This document shows, in pieces, positions 23,892-32,002 of a stretch of 44,542 nt of DNA. A model generated the notes under the pieces. The model worked only from the letters and a program-made list of their open reading frames with translations, was not told the origin of the DNA and searched no databases. Position 1 is the first letter of the stretch; the number at the start of each line of letters is the position of its first letter. A program made the translations under genes and the position numbers. Source of the stretch: Phycisphaeraceae bacterium (lineage in GTDB: Bacteria; Planctomycetota; Phycisphaerae; Phycisphaerales; Phycisphaeraceae); NCBI GenBank assembly GCA_029260615.1, contig JAJDCX010000103.1, positions 1-44,542 of the forward strand, given 5' to 3'.

Positions 23892-25174
23892 GCCGACCTA
23901 CCCTCGAACATCAACAGCAGGCGATGGATCGACTGGATCTGGCGAAGTCGGCGTATGACGCCAAGCACTACGACCAGGCGCTTGGGCATATCCGCCGGGC
24001 CGTTGAGTTGGACCGGGACAATGTCAACGCGCGTGTGCTGCAGGCACGGGTTTATCTCAAGCAGAACCGCCCAAACCTGGCGATGTCGGCGTTGAACGCA
24101 CACGACAAGGCCGCGCCTGAAATGGCGGATGCACCCGAGGTCTCCATGCTGCGAGCCGAGGCGCTTGCGGGCAGTGGGTTTGATCGGATCGCCAAGGGGC
24201 AACTGCAGAAACTAGCGGCGCAGCTCCCCGACGATGTTCGGCCGTACCGGATGCTCTCGGGGCTGTACCTCAAGCTCAACGAATTTAACGACGCGATTGG
24301 CTCGCTGCGAGATGTGGTGCGACTGTCGCCGTCGGACCGCACATCGACCCGTCTGCTGTCGGATTTGCTTACGGAACGTGATCCGCAGGAGGGCATTGAC
24401 CTGCTCCTGGCCGGGCGTGCCGACACGCATGAGCCTGGGGTGCTGCTTCGTGCCGCCAGGCAGTGCCGGGAGTTGGATCGTCTGCGGGATGCGGACGAGT
24501 TGTATGAATCACTAATAAAGATCCGCCCTGATGATGTGGGTGTGCTGCTTGAGTCCGGTGGGCTTGCCGACGAGATGGGCGAAGACACGGTCGCGATCCG
24601 GCGTCTTGAAAAGGCTGTGTCGATCCCCGGCGAGCATGTGGCCGAGGCGCTGCAAGCATTAAGCAGGGTCCACACGCACGCGGGGCGGTTCCGTCTGGCG
24701 GCGTTGAGTTGCTGGAAGTCTGTGAGGCTGTCACCGCACGACGGGGCGGCCTGGGCCGGGCTGGTGGTCAACGCACAGGCCTGCGGACGATCTGGGTTGG
24801 CGCAGCGTGCGTTGGGGATGCTCAACCGATGCACGGGCAGCCGGCAGCGTCAAAAACACCTGGCGTCCTACTGGCAACACGCGGCGGCACCGCTGGCGAT
24901 TGAATCGGGGTTAGACGATGCGCCGCCGGACCACGCGGGGCAGAGCACGTTTCAGACGCTTTTGAAACAGGCTGCGCACACACTCGACAACGTCACGCAG
25001 GACTACCCCCAGCGGGCGGACGCGCACTACCACATGGCGGTCTGTCAGCACTTTTTGGATGACCCCACCGAGGCGAACATCCACAACGACCAAGCGTTGG
25101 CGATCAACCCGCGCTACGATGCGGCCCTACGGCTGGCGGATCAGATTGAAGAACATCTGGAACAGGCGGCGTGA
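23888..25174 (+). CDS. TPR-repeat protein, partner of the upstream TPR protein
   Basis: 428-aa protein made almost wholly of TPR motifs. Clear units start at about residues 10 (AKSAYDAKHYDQALGHIRRA), 44 (ARVYLKQNRPNLAMSALNAH), 115 (LSGLYLKLNEFNDAIGSLRD), 185 (RQCRELDRLRDADELYESLI), 225, 255, and near the C-terminus (HYHMAVCQHFLDDPTEANIHND). No catalytic domain, signal peptide or membrane helix. ATGA overlap with the preceding gene indicates translational coupling. A short hairpin AGACC-GCT-GGTCT (25178-25190) follows the stop. Partner and pathway are unknown. Confidence 0.8.
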   Translation: MSRPTLEHQQQAMDRLDLAKSAYDAKHYDQALGHIRRAVELDRDNVNARVLQARVYLKQNRPNLAMSALNAHDKAAPEMADAPEVSMLRAEALAGSGFDRIAKGQLQKLAAQLPDDVRPYRMLSGLYLKLNEFNDAIGSLRDVVRLSPSDRTSTRLLSDLLTERDPQEGIDLLLAGRADTHEPGVLLRAARQCRELDRLRDADELYESLIKIRPDDVGVLLESGGLADEMGEDTVAIRRLEKAVSIPGEHVAEALQALSRVHTHAGRFRLAALSCWKSVRLSPHDGAAWAGLVVNAQACGRSGLAQRALGMLNRCTGSRQRQKHLASYWQHAAAPLAIESGLDDAPPDHAGQSTFQTLLKQAAHTLDNVTQDYPQRADAHYHMAVCQHFLDDPTEANIHNDQALAINPRYDAALRLADQIEEHLEQAA

Positions 25175-25248
25175 GCAAGACCGCTGGTCTGACCCCGGGG
25201 TAATCATGTTTACGAAGATCGGGTCTCTTACCGATCTGCGATCAACGA

Positions 25249-25617
25249 TCACACATCTGCGATGATCTGCTTGGGGTACTTCGAGGAGTCCCAGCGGAAA
25301 TCTATATCCGGGTCTTTGTGGAATCCCTTGGCGGCGAGGCGGATGCAGTCCCAACACAGCGGGGCGTTGGGGTTCAGGCCCGGGGACGGCTTGGCATCGG
25401 GGTGAAGCCAACGCTTGGTCCCGGTCGGATGCCCACTGAGGCAGAGCGTGCCTTCGAAAGCTTGGTCCGCGGGCTGGGCTTCATCCAGTGAGCGTTTGAG
25501 GCACACGAGGCACAACACCGAGCCCTTATGGCCCTCGATCATGGATAACTCTTCATCCCAGTCGACCCCGCAGAAGTCGCAGGAGATCACGATGCCACCG
25601 TCTTCGTTTCTTTGCAT
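25249..25617 (-). CDS. Small cysteine-rich protein, multiple CxxC pairs (unknown)
   Basis: 122-aa soluble protein with four Cys pairs or partial pairs: CDFC (13-16), CLVC (36-39), a lone LCLSGHP segment and CWDC near residue 92. This is the pattern of two zinc ribbons. I do not recognise the family. The sequence is protein-like, with high local conservation of charge and W/Y residues near the end. It begins at ATG 25617, with TAAGAT on the minus strand 9 nt upstream (25627-25632). It may form one transcription unit after the TonB-like gene, which lies 58 bp upstream on the same strand. Confidence 0.65.
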   Translation of the reverse strand: MQRNEDGGIVISCDFCGVDWDEELSMIEGHKGSVLCLVCLKRSLDEAQPADQAFEGTLCLSGHPTGTKRWLHPDAKPSPGLNPNAPLCWDCIRLAAKGFHKDPDIDFRWDSSKYPKQIIADV

Positions 25618-25674
25618 AGTGTGCGTATCTTACACGGGTTCGGATCGGATACGGGACGGCCTGTCCGCTTGGGA

Positions 25675-26631
25675 TTACTCACCCCTTAAAAGTATTTCGA
25701 CCTTGAATTGAAGCTCACCCTCGAGGTTTTCGATACGCTCGCCTTGGGCGGTCCACTGCTCAAGGGCGGCGATCACGGGCTCGTCCCAGTTGTCGGCCCC
25801 GGTGGAGCGGGTGAGCTTGATGTGGGTGACCTGGCCCTGGTTGTTGAACCAGAGGGTGGCTTTTGGGTTGCGTGGGACGGCGCTGTAGCGTGCGATGATG
25901 GAGGGCCGGGGCACGATGGTTTTAATCTCGATGCCGTCGGCGGTGAGGACTTGGCCGGGCCTGATCTTGATGATGCCTGGGATGATGGTGACCGGGGGGG
26001 CTTCGGCCTCGTCGCGCGGGGCGGCGGTGGGCTTGGACGATTGAGCCGGTGCGCCGGGCTGGTCAGGCTGCTCTTTGGCTGGGCTCTTGGGTGTCTGTTC
26101 CGTGGTGTCGGGGGCATCGGGCACGATGGCGGCAGTGTTACGGGGTGTCGGGCCTTGGGGTGCGTAAGGTATCTGCCCCTGGTCCTCTGGCGATGGCAAC
26201 GGGACCGGGACGGATGAACTCAACGGCAACGACAGCGATGGATCGCCCCCCGATTCCGCACCCTGGGGGGCGGGCTTGGCCTGGGGTTGAGCGCTGGGGG
26301 CCGGCGGTGTCGGGTCCATTTCGATCGGTGCCCCGGGTGTGGGCTCTTGCTGCTTTTGTATCGCGGGCTGCTCGACGATCGAGTGTTTGGCCAGCAGTTC
26401 GCGGTAGTCGTCGTAGGCGATCCATGCGATGTTGGTGACCGATGCCTGGGCCCGGCCGACCTCCAACTCACGCGAGATCGGCAGCGGCTTGTCCTGCTTG
26501 GGGGGAGCTGTCGGCTGCCGCCCCACTACACCCGCCAATCCAACACCCCACACCGGCACCAGCGCCGCGTGCAGCAGCAACGCGAACACGGCCCCGATTA
26601 CCAGCGGCAGTTTGGATTCTCGTTCGATCAT
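25675..26631 (-). CDS. TonB-like energy transducer / periplasmic-spanning protein
   Basis: 318-aa protein with one N-terminal membrane helix (LPLVIGAVFALLLHAALVPVWGVG, residues about 8-33), a long Pro/Ala/Glu-rich stretch (about 100-220) suited to span the periplasm, and a C-terminal globular part (YSAVPRNPKATLWFNNQGQVTHIKLTRSTG..WDEPVIAALEQW) with the TonB/TolA-type pattern. It lies 155 bp after exbD on the same strand. Family assignment rests on architecture. The partner receptor is not in the window. Confidence 0.7.
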   Translation of the reverse strand: MIERESKLPLVIGAVFALLLHAALVPVWGVGLAGVVGRQPTAPPKQDKPLPISRELEVGRAQASVTNIAWIAYDDYRELLAKHSIVEQPAIQKQQEPTPGAPIEMDPTPPAPSAQPQAKPAPQGAESGGDPSLSLPLSSSVPVPLPSPEDQGQIPYAPQGPTPRNTAAIVPDAPDTTEQTPKSPAKEQPDQPGAPAQSSKPTAAPRDEAEAPPVTIIPGIIKIRPGQVLTADGIEIKTIVPRPSIIARYSAVPRNPKATLWFNNQGQVTHIKLTRSTGADNWDEPVIAALEQWTAQGERIENLEGELQFKVEILLRGE

Positions 26632-26648
26632 TTAGGTGATCTCAATTT

Positions 26649-26764
26649 ACCGCGAAGGCGCGAAGAAGCAGAGGATGTAGCCGCAAATGAACGCGAATAA
26701 ACGCAAATAGCTATCAAGCTGATCGGTGCTCTCGTATTTGTGTTCATTTGTGTTTATTCGCGGC
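26649..26764. repeat. Composite repeat between exbD and the TonB-like gene
   Basis: ACCGCGAAGGCGCGAAGAA (26649-26667, identical to the copy after nth) is followed by a long imperfect inverted repeat. The left arm is CGCAAATGAACGCGAATAAA-type (26680-26709) and the right arm TATTTGTGTTCATTTG-type (26735-26764). The same AAATGAACACGAATAAACGC unit occurs at 33191. Each arm is itself about three 10-nt units. Confidence 0.8.
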
Positions 26765-26786
26765 CTAATCCCTATCGATCTTTGTA

Positions 26787-27245
26787 TCACGGCGACGTGC
26801 TGTCGCCGACAATATTAAAATCTTCCAACCCCGCCCGACGGACACGCTCGATCAATCCGATCAGCAGTGGGCCACGATCCACGGGCGCTGGGATGACTCC
26901 GGGGGCATCTCCGGGGGTGGCTCCGGGGGTGTCTTCCAACGCCAGGAACAGCTTGGGCTTTTCATCGAGCTGTGCGATTTCGTTTAGCCGCTCGTCAAGA
27001 CGTTCGTCGTCGATCAAGACACGGTTGAGGTACAGGTCGCCGCGGGCATCAATCGTCACCGCCACGATAGACGCGGGCTTGGCGGCCTCGCCGGTGGTCA
27101 GGGCCTGGAGTTGTACGGGGAGGATCTCTGCGTGGACCATCGTGACCAGGCTGTAGATGAAGAACGTCAGCAGCAGAAAGATCACGTCGATCAGGGGCAT
27201 GATCTCGACGCGGGGAGACAGGTCGTGTCGGCGGACGGGTCGCAT
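26787..27245 (-). CDS. exbD: ExbD/TolR-type biopolymer transport protein
   Basis: 152-aa inner-membrane protein: short cytoplasmic N-terminus, one membrane helix (IMPLIDVIFLLLTFFIYSLV) with the proton-relay Asp20, and a periplasmic domain. It couples the proton gradient to TonB-like partners together with ExbB, but no exbB is adjacent (the upstream gene is on the other strand). The periplasmic domain contains a low-complexity insertion, TPGATPGDAPGVIPAPVD, in place of a short turn; its DNA is a 12-bp tandem repeat (26897-26929). ATG 27245 has TAAGAT 6 nt upstream. Confidence 0.85.
   Translation of the reverse strand: MRPVRRHDLSPRVEIMPLIDVIFLLLTFFIYSLVTMVHAEILPVQLQALTTGEAAKPASIVAVTIDARGDLYLNRVLIDDERLDERLNEIAQLDEKPKLFLALEDTPGATPGDAPGVIPAPVDRGPLLIGLIERVRRAGLEDFNIVGDSTSP
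26897..26929. repeat. 12-bp tandem repeat inside exbD
   Basis: CTCCGGGGG occurs at 26897, 26909 and 26921, period 12, so each unit adds four residues (TPGA/TPGD/APGV) without shifting frame. Confidence 0.85.
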
Positions 27246-27251
27246 GTGACT

Positions 27252-27257
27252 ATCTTA
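27252..27257 (-). promoter_or_regulatory. -10 box for leaderless exbD
   Basis: On the minus strand TAAGAT ends 6 nt before ATG 27245. Confidence 0.5.
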
Positions 27258-27396
27258 GCCCCGGAATCCCAAGCCCGCCGAGAAGGCCAAGGTGAGCCGG
27301 CTTGACGGGTGGGTGGGTAAGTGAATACTGATAGGCGATTAACTGACCTTTCGATCCAAAACGGCCGTGTCCACTTAAAAGAAAATGGGGAATCCA

Positions 27397-27789
27397 ATGA
27401 CAGACGAATCACAGGACACAGCGAGCCAAGAGGCTGCGGGGCTCGGGTTGCCATCCAAAGACGCCCGTCTCTGGGGCATGGTTGCTCACCTTTCCGCATT
27501 GGCGGGTTATGTGATCCCGTTCGGGAACTTCGTGGGGCCCTTGATCATTTGGCAGATCAAGAAGGATGAGCACCCTTTTGTTGCCGACCAAGGCAAGGAG
27601 TCCTTGAACTTTCAGATCACTGTCCTGCTGGCGATTCTTGTATGTATCCCATTCATGTTCATATGCATCGGGATCCCGATGGTGATGGCTGTGGGTGTCG
27701 CGGAACTGGTGTTCATCATTATCGCGGCGATCAAAGCCAACGAGGGAGAGACGTACCGCTACCCGTTCACACTTCGCCTGATCAAATAG
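27397..27789 (+). CDS. DUF4870 (Tic20-like) membrane protein
   Basis: 130-aa protein with the DUF4870 pattern: ARLWGMVAHLSALAGYVIPFGNFVGPLIIWQIKKDEHPFVADQGKESLNFQ (the conserved H, P, G, and 'HPFVADQGKE.LNFQ' block), then membrane helices to residue 120 and YPFTLRLIK at the end. Function of the family is not established. ATG 27397 is chosen because GGGG (27387-27390) is a suitable ribosome-binding site; ATG 27385 in frame is possible. Confidence 0.88.
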   Translation: MTDESQDTASQEAAGLGLPSKDARLWGMVAHLSALAGYVIPFGNFVGPLIIWQIKKDEHPFVADQGKESLNFQITVLLAILVCIPFMFICIGIPMVMAVGVAELVFIIIAAIKANEGETYRYPFTLRLIK

Positions 27790-27801
27790 ATGGGTGACGG
27801 C

Positions 27802-28890
27802 CTAACCCCGCAGTGAATCCCAGGCCTTGGCGACGGCGTCGTCGGGTGTGTCACCGACAATCGACACCGCCCCGAGCTTGTCTGGAAGAACCAATCGGAC
27901 TTTGCCGTCGGCGACTTTTTTGTCGCTTTGCATGATGGACATGAGCTTGTCGTTCGCGGGCAGGTCGTTGGCGGAGGTCGGCAGGCCTGTCTTTTTCAGC
28001 AGTGATACGAGTCGATCGGCGGCGCTTGATTCGCAACGCCCGGCGGTAACGGCCAGGCGTGCGGCTGCGATCATGCCCAGGGACACCGCTTCGCCGTGGC
28101 GGTATCGGCCGTACTCGGTGCCGGCCTCGATCGCGTGGGCGAAGGTGTGGCCGAAGTTCAGGTGGGCGCGGACGCCGGCTTCTTTTTCATCTTCCATCAC
28201 CACAGCGGCTTTGATGCGGACGTTGCGTTCGACCAGCTCGACCAATGCTCCCGAATCAAGGTCGAGGATGGGTTGGATGTTGGTGTCGATCCAGTCGAAG
28301 AGTTCGGGGTCGCGGATCAGGCCGTGCTTGACGCACTCGGCTAGGCCGCAGATGAAGTCTCGTTTGGGCAGTGTCTTGAGTGTGTCGGTGTCGATCACGA
28401 CCAGCACGGGCTGATGGAATGCGCCGATGAGGTTCTTGCCCTGGGGCATGTTGACGCCGACCTTGCCGCCGACGGAGGCATCGACCATGGCCAGGAGGGT
28501 GGTCGGGCACTGGATGAAGGGGACGCCGCGGAGGTAGCTGGCGGCAACAAAACCACCGGTGTCGCCGACGATCCCCCCGCCCAACGCAACGACCGGGCTC
28601 TTTCGCTCAAGGCGCTCATCCAACAGCTTGTGGTACAGGCTTTGAACAGTGCTAAGGTTTTTGTGGTCTTCGCCGCTGGTCATGGTGGTGACAAGCGGGT
28701 TGTAGTCTGCGGATTTGAGGGACGCCTCGACAACCGGGCCATGGCTGTCGGTTATTTTGTCATCGACAATCAGAGCGGCGCGGTCGTGGGGCGCGACCTC
28801 ACGGGCCAACGAGCCAAGTTCAGACAACAGCCCCGGGGCGATGCGGATCGTGTATCGGTGATGGGGTAAGACTAGATCGACGGTCGCCAT
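27802..28890 (-). CDS. aroB: 3-dehydroquinate synthase
   Basis: 362-aa NAD- and metal-dependent enzyme converting DAHP to 3-dehydroquinate in the shikimate pathway. Signatures: GEDHKNL, ALGGGIVGDTGGFVAASYLRG, DASVGGKVGVN, AECVKHGLI, NFGHTFAHAIE (metal His), RHGEAVSLGM. ATG 28890 matches the family's start (ATVDLVLPHHRYTIRIAPG). A GTG at 28908 directly after the upstream gene's stop is an alternative. Forms an operon with the membrane protein gene just upstream. Confidence 0.95.
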   Translation of the reverse strand: MATVDLVLPHHRYTIRIAPGLLSELGSLAREVAPHDRAALIVDDKITDSHGPVVEASLKSADYNPLVTTMTSGEDHKNLSTVQSLYHKLLDERLERKSPVVALGGGIVGDTGGFVAASYLRGVPFIQCPTTLLAMVDASVGGKVGVNMPQGKNLIGAFHQPVLVVIDTDTLKTLPKRDFICGLAECVKHGLIRDPELFDWIDTNIQPILDLDSGALVELVERNVRIKAAVVMEDEKEAGVRAHLNFGHTFAHAIEAGTEYGRYRHGEAVSLGMIAAARLAVTAGRCESSAADRLVSLLKKTGLPTSANDLPANDKLMSIMQSDKKVADGKVRLVLPDKLGAVSIVGDTPDDAVAKAWDSLRG

Positions 28891-28908
28891 GCGTGTTTTG
28901 CCTGTCAC

Positions 28909-29661
28909 TTAGGGTTCATCGTGTTGCTGGGCCAAGCGCCGCAGCGCCTCGGCCGGGTCTTGGGGCATGGGCTGGGCGGGGCCATCTGACAGCATAGCGT
29001 CATCGGCCGATCCTGCCGGTTGGCGATCGGGGGTGGGGTCAATGGTTTGGGGCCGGCTCATACGCCTGACATAGAGATACACCACCGCCAGAACCAGGAC
29101 GCCCCCCACCATCGGGAGGAACAGGAACACCGGTTTGGCTGGGGCGGAGGTGGTCGATGGGCTAGCGGCGATGAATGTGAGGTAGCGGGTCGGGTTGCCG
29201 TCCTGATCCCGGTCGGCCCATACCTTGTAGAAACGGGCCGCGACACGGACGTCTGACCCGGTGTGTGGCGGGATCAATTCGTCCTGTGGATCTACAAAGT
29301 AAACCACCGCGACCTGTTCGGGCTCGTCACGCACGACCAGCACCCACTCGGTCAGGGCGTCGCCCCACTCACCCTTGCGGACCAATCGGTACCGCCGAGC
29401 CCGGCCGGCGAACTTCCCCTCGATCAGAAACAATCCGCCCCGCCCGGCAATCGGGTCGTCCAGAAGCGCGTCGTAATCAGGCACGGCCGCCCCGGCCTCG
29501 TTATTGTCGTCCCAGGCCAGTGCGTTTTCTAAAAGCGGGTACAGGGCCGACTCGTCCAGCCGGGGGCTGTCATCGATGGCGGTGTCTAGCTGCGCCTGTT
29601 GCGAATCGTTCAGCGGTGGCACGGCTGTGACAGCGATCAGGATGACGGCCCATGCAATCAT
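28909..29661 (-). CDS. Exported single-helix membrane protein of unknown function, upstream of aroB
   Basis: 250-aa protein. An N-terminal signal-type helix (MIAWAVILIAVTAVPP) is followed by an extracytoplasmic domain rich in charged residues (EGKFAGRARRYRLVRKGEWGDALTEWVLVVRDEPEQVAVVYFVD). A second membrane helix (VFLFLPMVGGVLVLAVVYLYVRRM, near residue 195) and a Pro/Asp-rich cytoplasmic tail complete it. I do not recognise the family. ATG 29661 has TAGAAT 7 nt upstream. It stops at the very start of aroB, so the two are cotranscribed. Confidence 0.75.
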   Translation of the reverse strand: MIAWAVILIAVTAVPPLNDSQQAQLDTAIDDSPRLDESALYPLLENALAWDDNNEAGAAVPDYDALLDDPIAGRGGLFLIEGKFAGRARRYRLVRKGEWGDALTEWVLVVRDEPEQVAVVYFVDPQDELIPPHTGSDVRVAARFYKVWADRDQDGNPTRYLTFIAASPSTTSAPAKPVFLFLPMVGGVLVLAVVYLYVRRMSRPQTIDPTPDRQPAGSADDAMLSDGPAQPMPQDPAEALRRLAQQHDEP

Positions 29662-29668
29662 TCACATT

Positions 29669-29674
29669 ATTCTA
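29669..29674 (-). promoter_or_regulatory. -10 box for the aroB operon
   Basis: On the minus strand TAGAAT ends 7 nt before ATG 29661. Confidence 0.5.
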
Positions 29675-29798
29675 GACTTAACCCCACTAAAACGCGCCGG
29701 GGACCGGTATCCACAATTCCGCTATCATCCCTGCTTCAAGCGGCCCCCGGAGCCTCGCTCCCAGAATCACCCTAGCCTCCTGACATGAATCTTCACAC

Positions 29799-31421
29799 AT
29801 GACCAGCGCGACTCAACCCACGCAAGCCCCACAGCCCTTGGAACTCCCCGCAGGCGTTTCGGGGCAGGTGATTCCGATTGTCGATTTTGGTTCGCAGTAT
29901 GTGCAACTGATCGCCCGGCGTGTGCGCGAGGCGGGGGTGTATAGCCTGCTGGTGAGCCCGGATACCAGTCACGAGCAACTCAAGGCTCTAAATCCACGGG
30001 GGATTATCCTCTCGGGCGGGCCCAGCAGTGTGTACGAAGACGGTGCCCCCCGATGTGATCCCCGACTGTTTGAGTTGGGTGTGCCGGTGTTGGGGATCTG
30101 TTACGGGATGCAGGTCGGCTGCACACTGTTAGGCGCGGAGGTTAAGAACGCACAGGCACGGGAGTACGGCGGCGTCCGGCTTAACATCAACGACTCGACC
30201 AACCTGCTGCGGGGTGTACCCACGAACACGACGGCATGGATGAGCCACGGCGACCAAGTCCAGAGCCTGCCGGATGAGTTTATCCCCCTGGCGGCGACGG
30301 GTACCTGTCCCTACGCGGCGGTGAGGCACAAGAGCAAGCCGTTCTTCGGCGTGCAGTTCCACCCTGAAGTGACCCACACGCCCCACGGCTCAAACATCCT
30401 CACCAACTTCCTCTTGAACATCTGCGGCTGCGATGGCTCCTGGCGGATGACCAATTTCCTGGACAACGAGATCAAGCTCATCCGTGACACGGTCGGCGAT
30501 AAGCGCGTGATCTGCGGGCTCTCCGGCGGGGTTGATTCTTCTGTCCTCGCGGCGATGCTCAGCAAAGCCATCGGCAAGCAACTGACCTGCATCTTTGTGG
30601 ACAACGGCCTGCTGCGCAAGGGCGAACGGGACCTGGTCGAACACACGTTCCGCAGCCACTTTGATCTGGACCTTCGGGTGATCGACGCGGCCGATGATTT
30701 TCTCGGTGACCTCAAAGGCGTGACCGATCCGCAGGAGAAGCGGACACTGATCGGCCATCGGTTTATCGAGGTGTTCAAGCAGACCGCTGACCAAATCAGC
30801 GCGGTGGCAGGCGGCGAGCAGCCGGAGATCAAGTTTCTTGCCCAGGGCACGCTATACCCCGACGTGATCGAATCCGGCCAGGGGTATTCCGGGGCGGCGG
30901 CGAACATCAAGCTGCACCACAATGTCGGGGGCTTGCCTGCTGAGTTGGGGTTTGAACTGGTCGAGCCGTTGCGTAATCTGTTTAAAGACGAGGTCCGCAA
31001 ACTCGGCGCGGTGTTAGGTCTGCCCGAGCAGATGGTCTGGCGTCACCCGTTCCCCGGGCCGGGGCTGGCGGTGCGCGTGTTGGGTGAAGTCACCGAGGCG
31101 CAGCTCGAACTGGTGCGTGACGCCGATGAGATCTTATTGGAAGAAATCGTCGCTAATAATCTCTACCAGAAGACGGCACAGGTCTTCGCGGTGCTGCTGC
31201 CGGTGAAGGCGGTAGGCGTGATGGGCGATGGTCGAACCCACGAGCAGGTCGTCGCGATCCGTGCGGTGGAGAGCCAGGACTTCATGACCGCCGACTGGGC
31301 GAGGATCCCCTACGACGTGCTGGCCACGATCAGCAACCGGATCATCAACGAGGTGCGCGGCGTGAACCGGGTGGTTTACGATATCTCAAGCAAGCCGCCC
31401 GCAACGATTGAGTGGGAGTGA
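29799..31421 (+). CDS. guaA: GMP synthase (glutamine-hydrolysing)
   Basis: 540-aa enzyme converting XMP to GMP. N-terminal class I glutamine amidotransferase: [28 protein letters not shown], nucleophile Cys101 in GICYGMQ, and the [11 protein letters not shown]is/Glu pair. ATP pyrophosphatase domain with the P-loop LSGGVDSSV, then the C-terminal dimerisation domain ending [16 protein letters not shown]. Slightly longer at the N-terminus than typical (about 20 residues before the first strand). It converges with the PilZ gene 42 bp downstream. Confidence 0.97.
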   Translation: MTSATQPTQAPQPLELPAGVSGQVIPIVDFGSQYVQLIARRVREAGVYSLLVSPDTSHEQLKALNPRGIILSGGPSSVYEDGAPRCDPRLFELGVPVLGICYGMQVGCTLLGAEVKNAQAREYGGVRLNINDSTNLLRGVPTNTTAWMSHGDQVQSLPDEFIPLAATGTCPYAAVRHKSKPFFGVQFHPEVTHTPHGSNILTNFLLNICGCDGSWRMTNFLDNEIKLIRDTVGDKRVICGLSGGVDSSVLAAMLSKAIGKQLTCIFVDNGLLRKGERDLVEHTFRSHFDLDLRVIDAADDFLGDLKGVTDPQEKRTLIGHRFIEVFKQTADQISAVAGGEQPEIKFLAQGTLYPDVIESGQGYSGAAANIKLHHNVGGLPAELGFELVEPLRNLFKDEVRKLGAVLGLPEQMVWRHPFPGPGLAVRVLGEVTEAQLELVRDADEILLEEIVANNLYQKTAQVFAVLLPVKAVGVMGDGRTHEQVVAIRAVESQDFMTADWARIPYDVLATISNRIINEVRGVNRVVYDISSKPPATIEWE

Positions 31422-31463
31422 ATCCGCTGGTGATGTGTCGTGTTTCTGCGGTACTGCTACCGC

Positions 31464-31901
31464 TCACGCATCGCCAGACCCATCGCCCACAAACGACGCG
31501 ATGTTGATTTCCTCGTTGAACTGCACGCCGACGTTATGCGCGATGCCCTCGACCAGCCTGCAGCATTTGATGACACCATTAAGGCAGGCGACCTGGCCGT
31601 GACAGTCCTTGAGGATCACACGGCATTCGCTGCCGGGGTGGATGTATGTGCCGTGGATGAACCCGATCCCGCTGGGGCTAAGGTCGCGTGAGCGGACAAC
31701 ATACTTGGCCCACTCGCCGTTGGGCTGCTGGACGGCTATGGCGAGCTGCGCGAGCTTGCGGTAGGAGATCCGTTGGTACCTGCGTTTGCCCGTGACACCT
31801 AAGTTGTCCCGGTCGAGTTTTTCTGACAGTGTCCGCCACTGTTCGTCGCTTAGATGCAGCGTGTCGATGAGTTGATTTGTTCCGTCGGATAGATGGTCCA
31901 C
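31464..31901 (-). CDS. PilZ-domain protein (cyclic-di-GMP receptor candidate)
   Basis: 145-aa protein whose C-terminal two-thirds is a PilZ domain: an R-x3-R type motif in KRRYQRISYR (about 39-48), RDLSPSGIGF (the D/N-x-S-x-x-G motif, about 72-81), then beta strands ending in VGVQFNEE. These are the residues that bind c-di-GMP. A short helical N-terminus (LSDEQWRTLSEKLD) precedes it. The GTG start at 31901 has GGGAGG (31908-31913 on the minus strand) at good distance. Output partner is unknown. Confidence 0.85.
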   Translation of the reverse strand: MDHLSDGTNQLIDTLHLSDEQWRTLSEKLDRDNLGVTGKRRYQRISYRKLAQLAIAVQQPNGEWAKYVVRSRDLSPSGIGFIHGTYIHPGSECRVILKDCHGQVACLNGVIKCCRLVEGIAHNVGVQFNEEINIASFVGDGSGDA

Positions 31902-32002
31902 GCGAGCCTCCCGTGCAATATCACCGCCCCTCGAATGCTCCTTGATTAAATCGACGTAATCAGTGTGTCAGATCATCTGGACAGCGATGATAACTCTACA
32001 CC

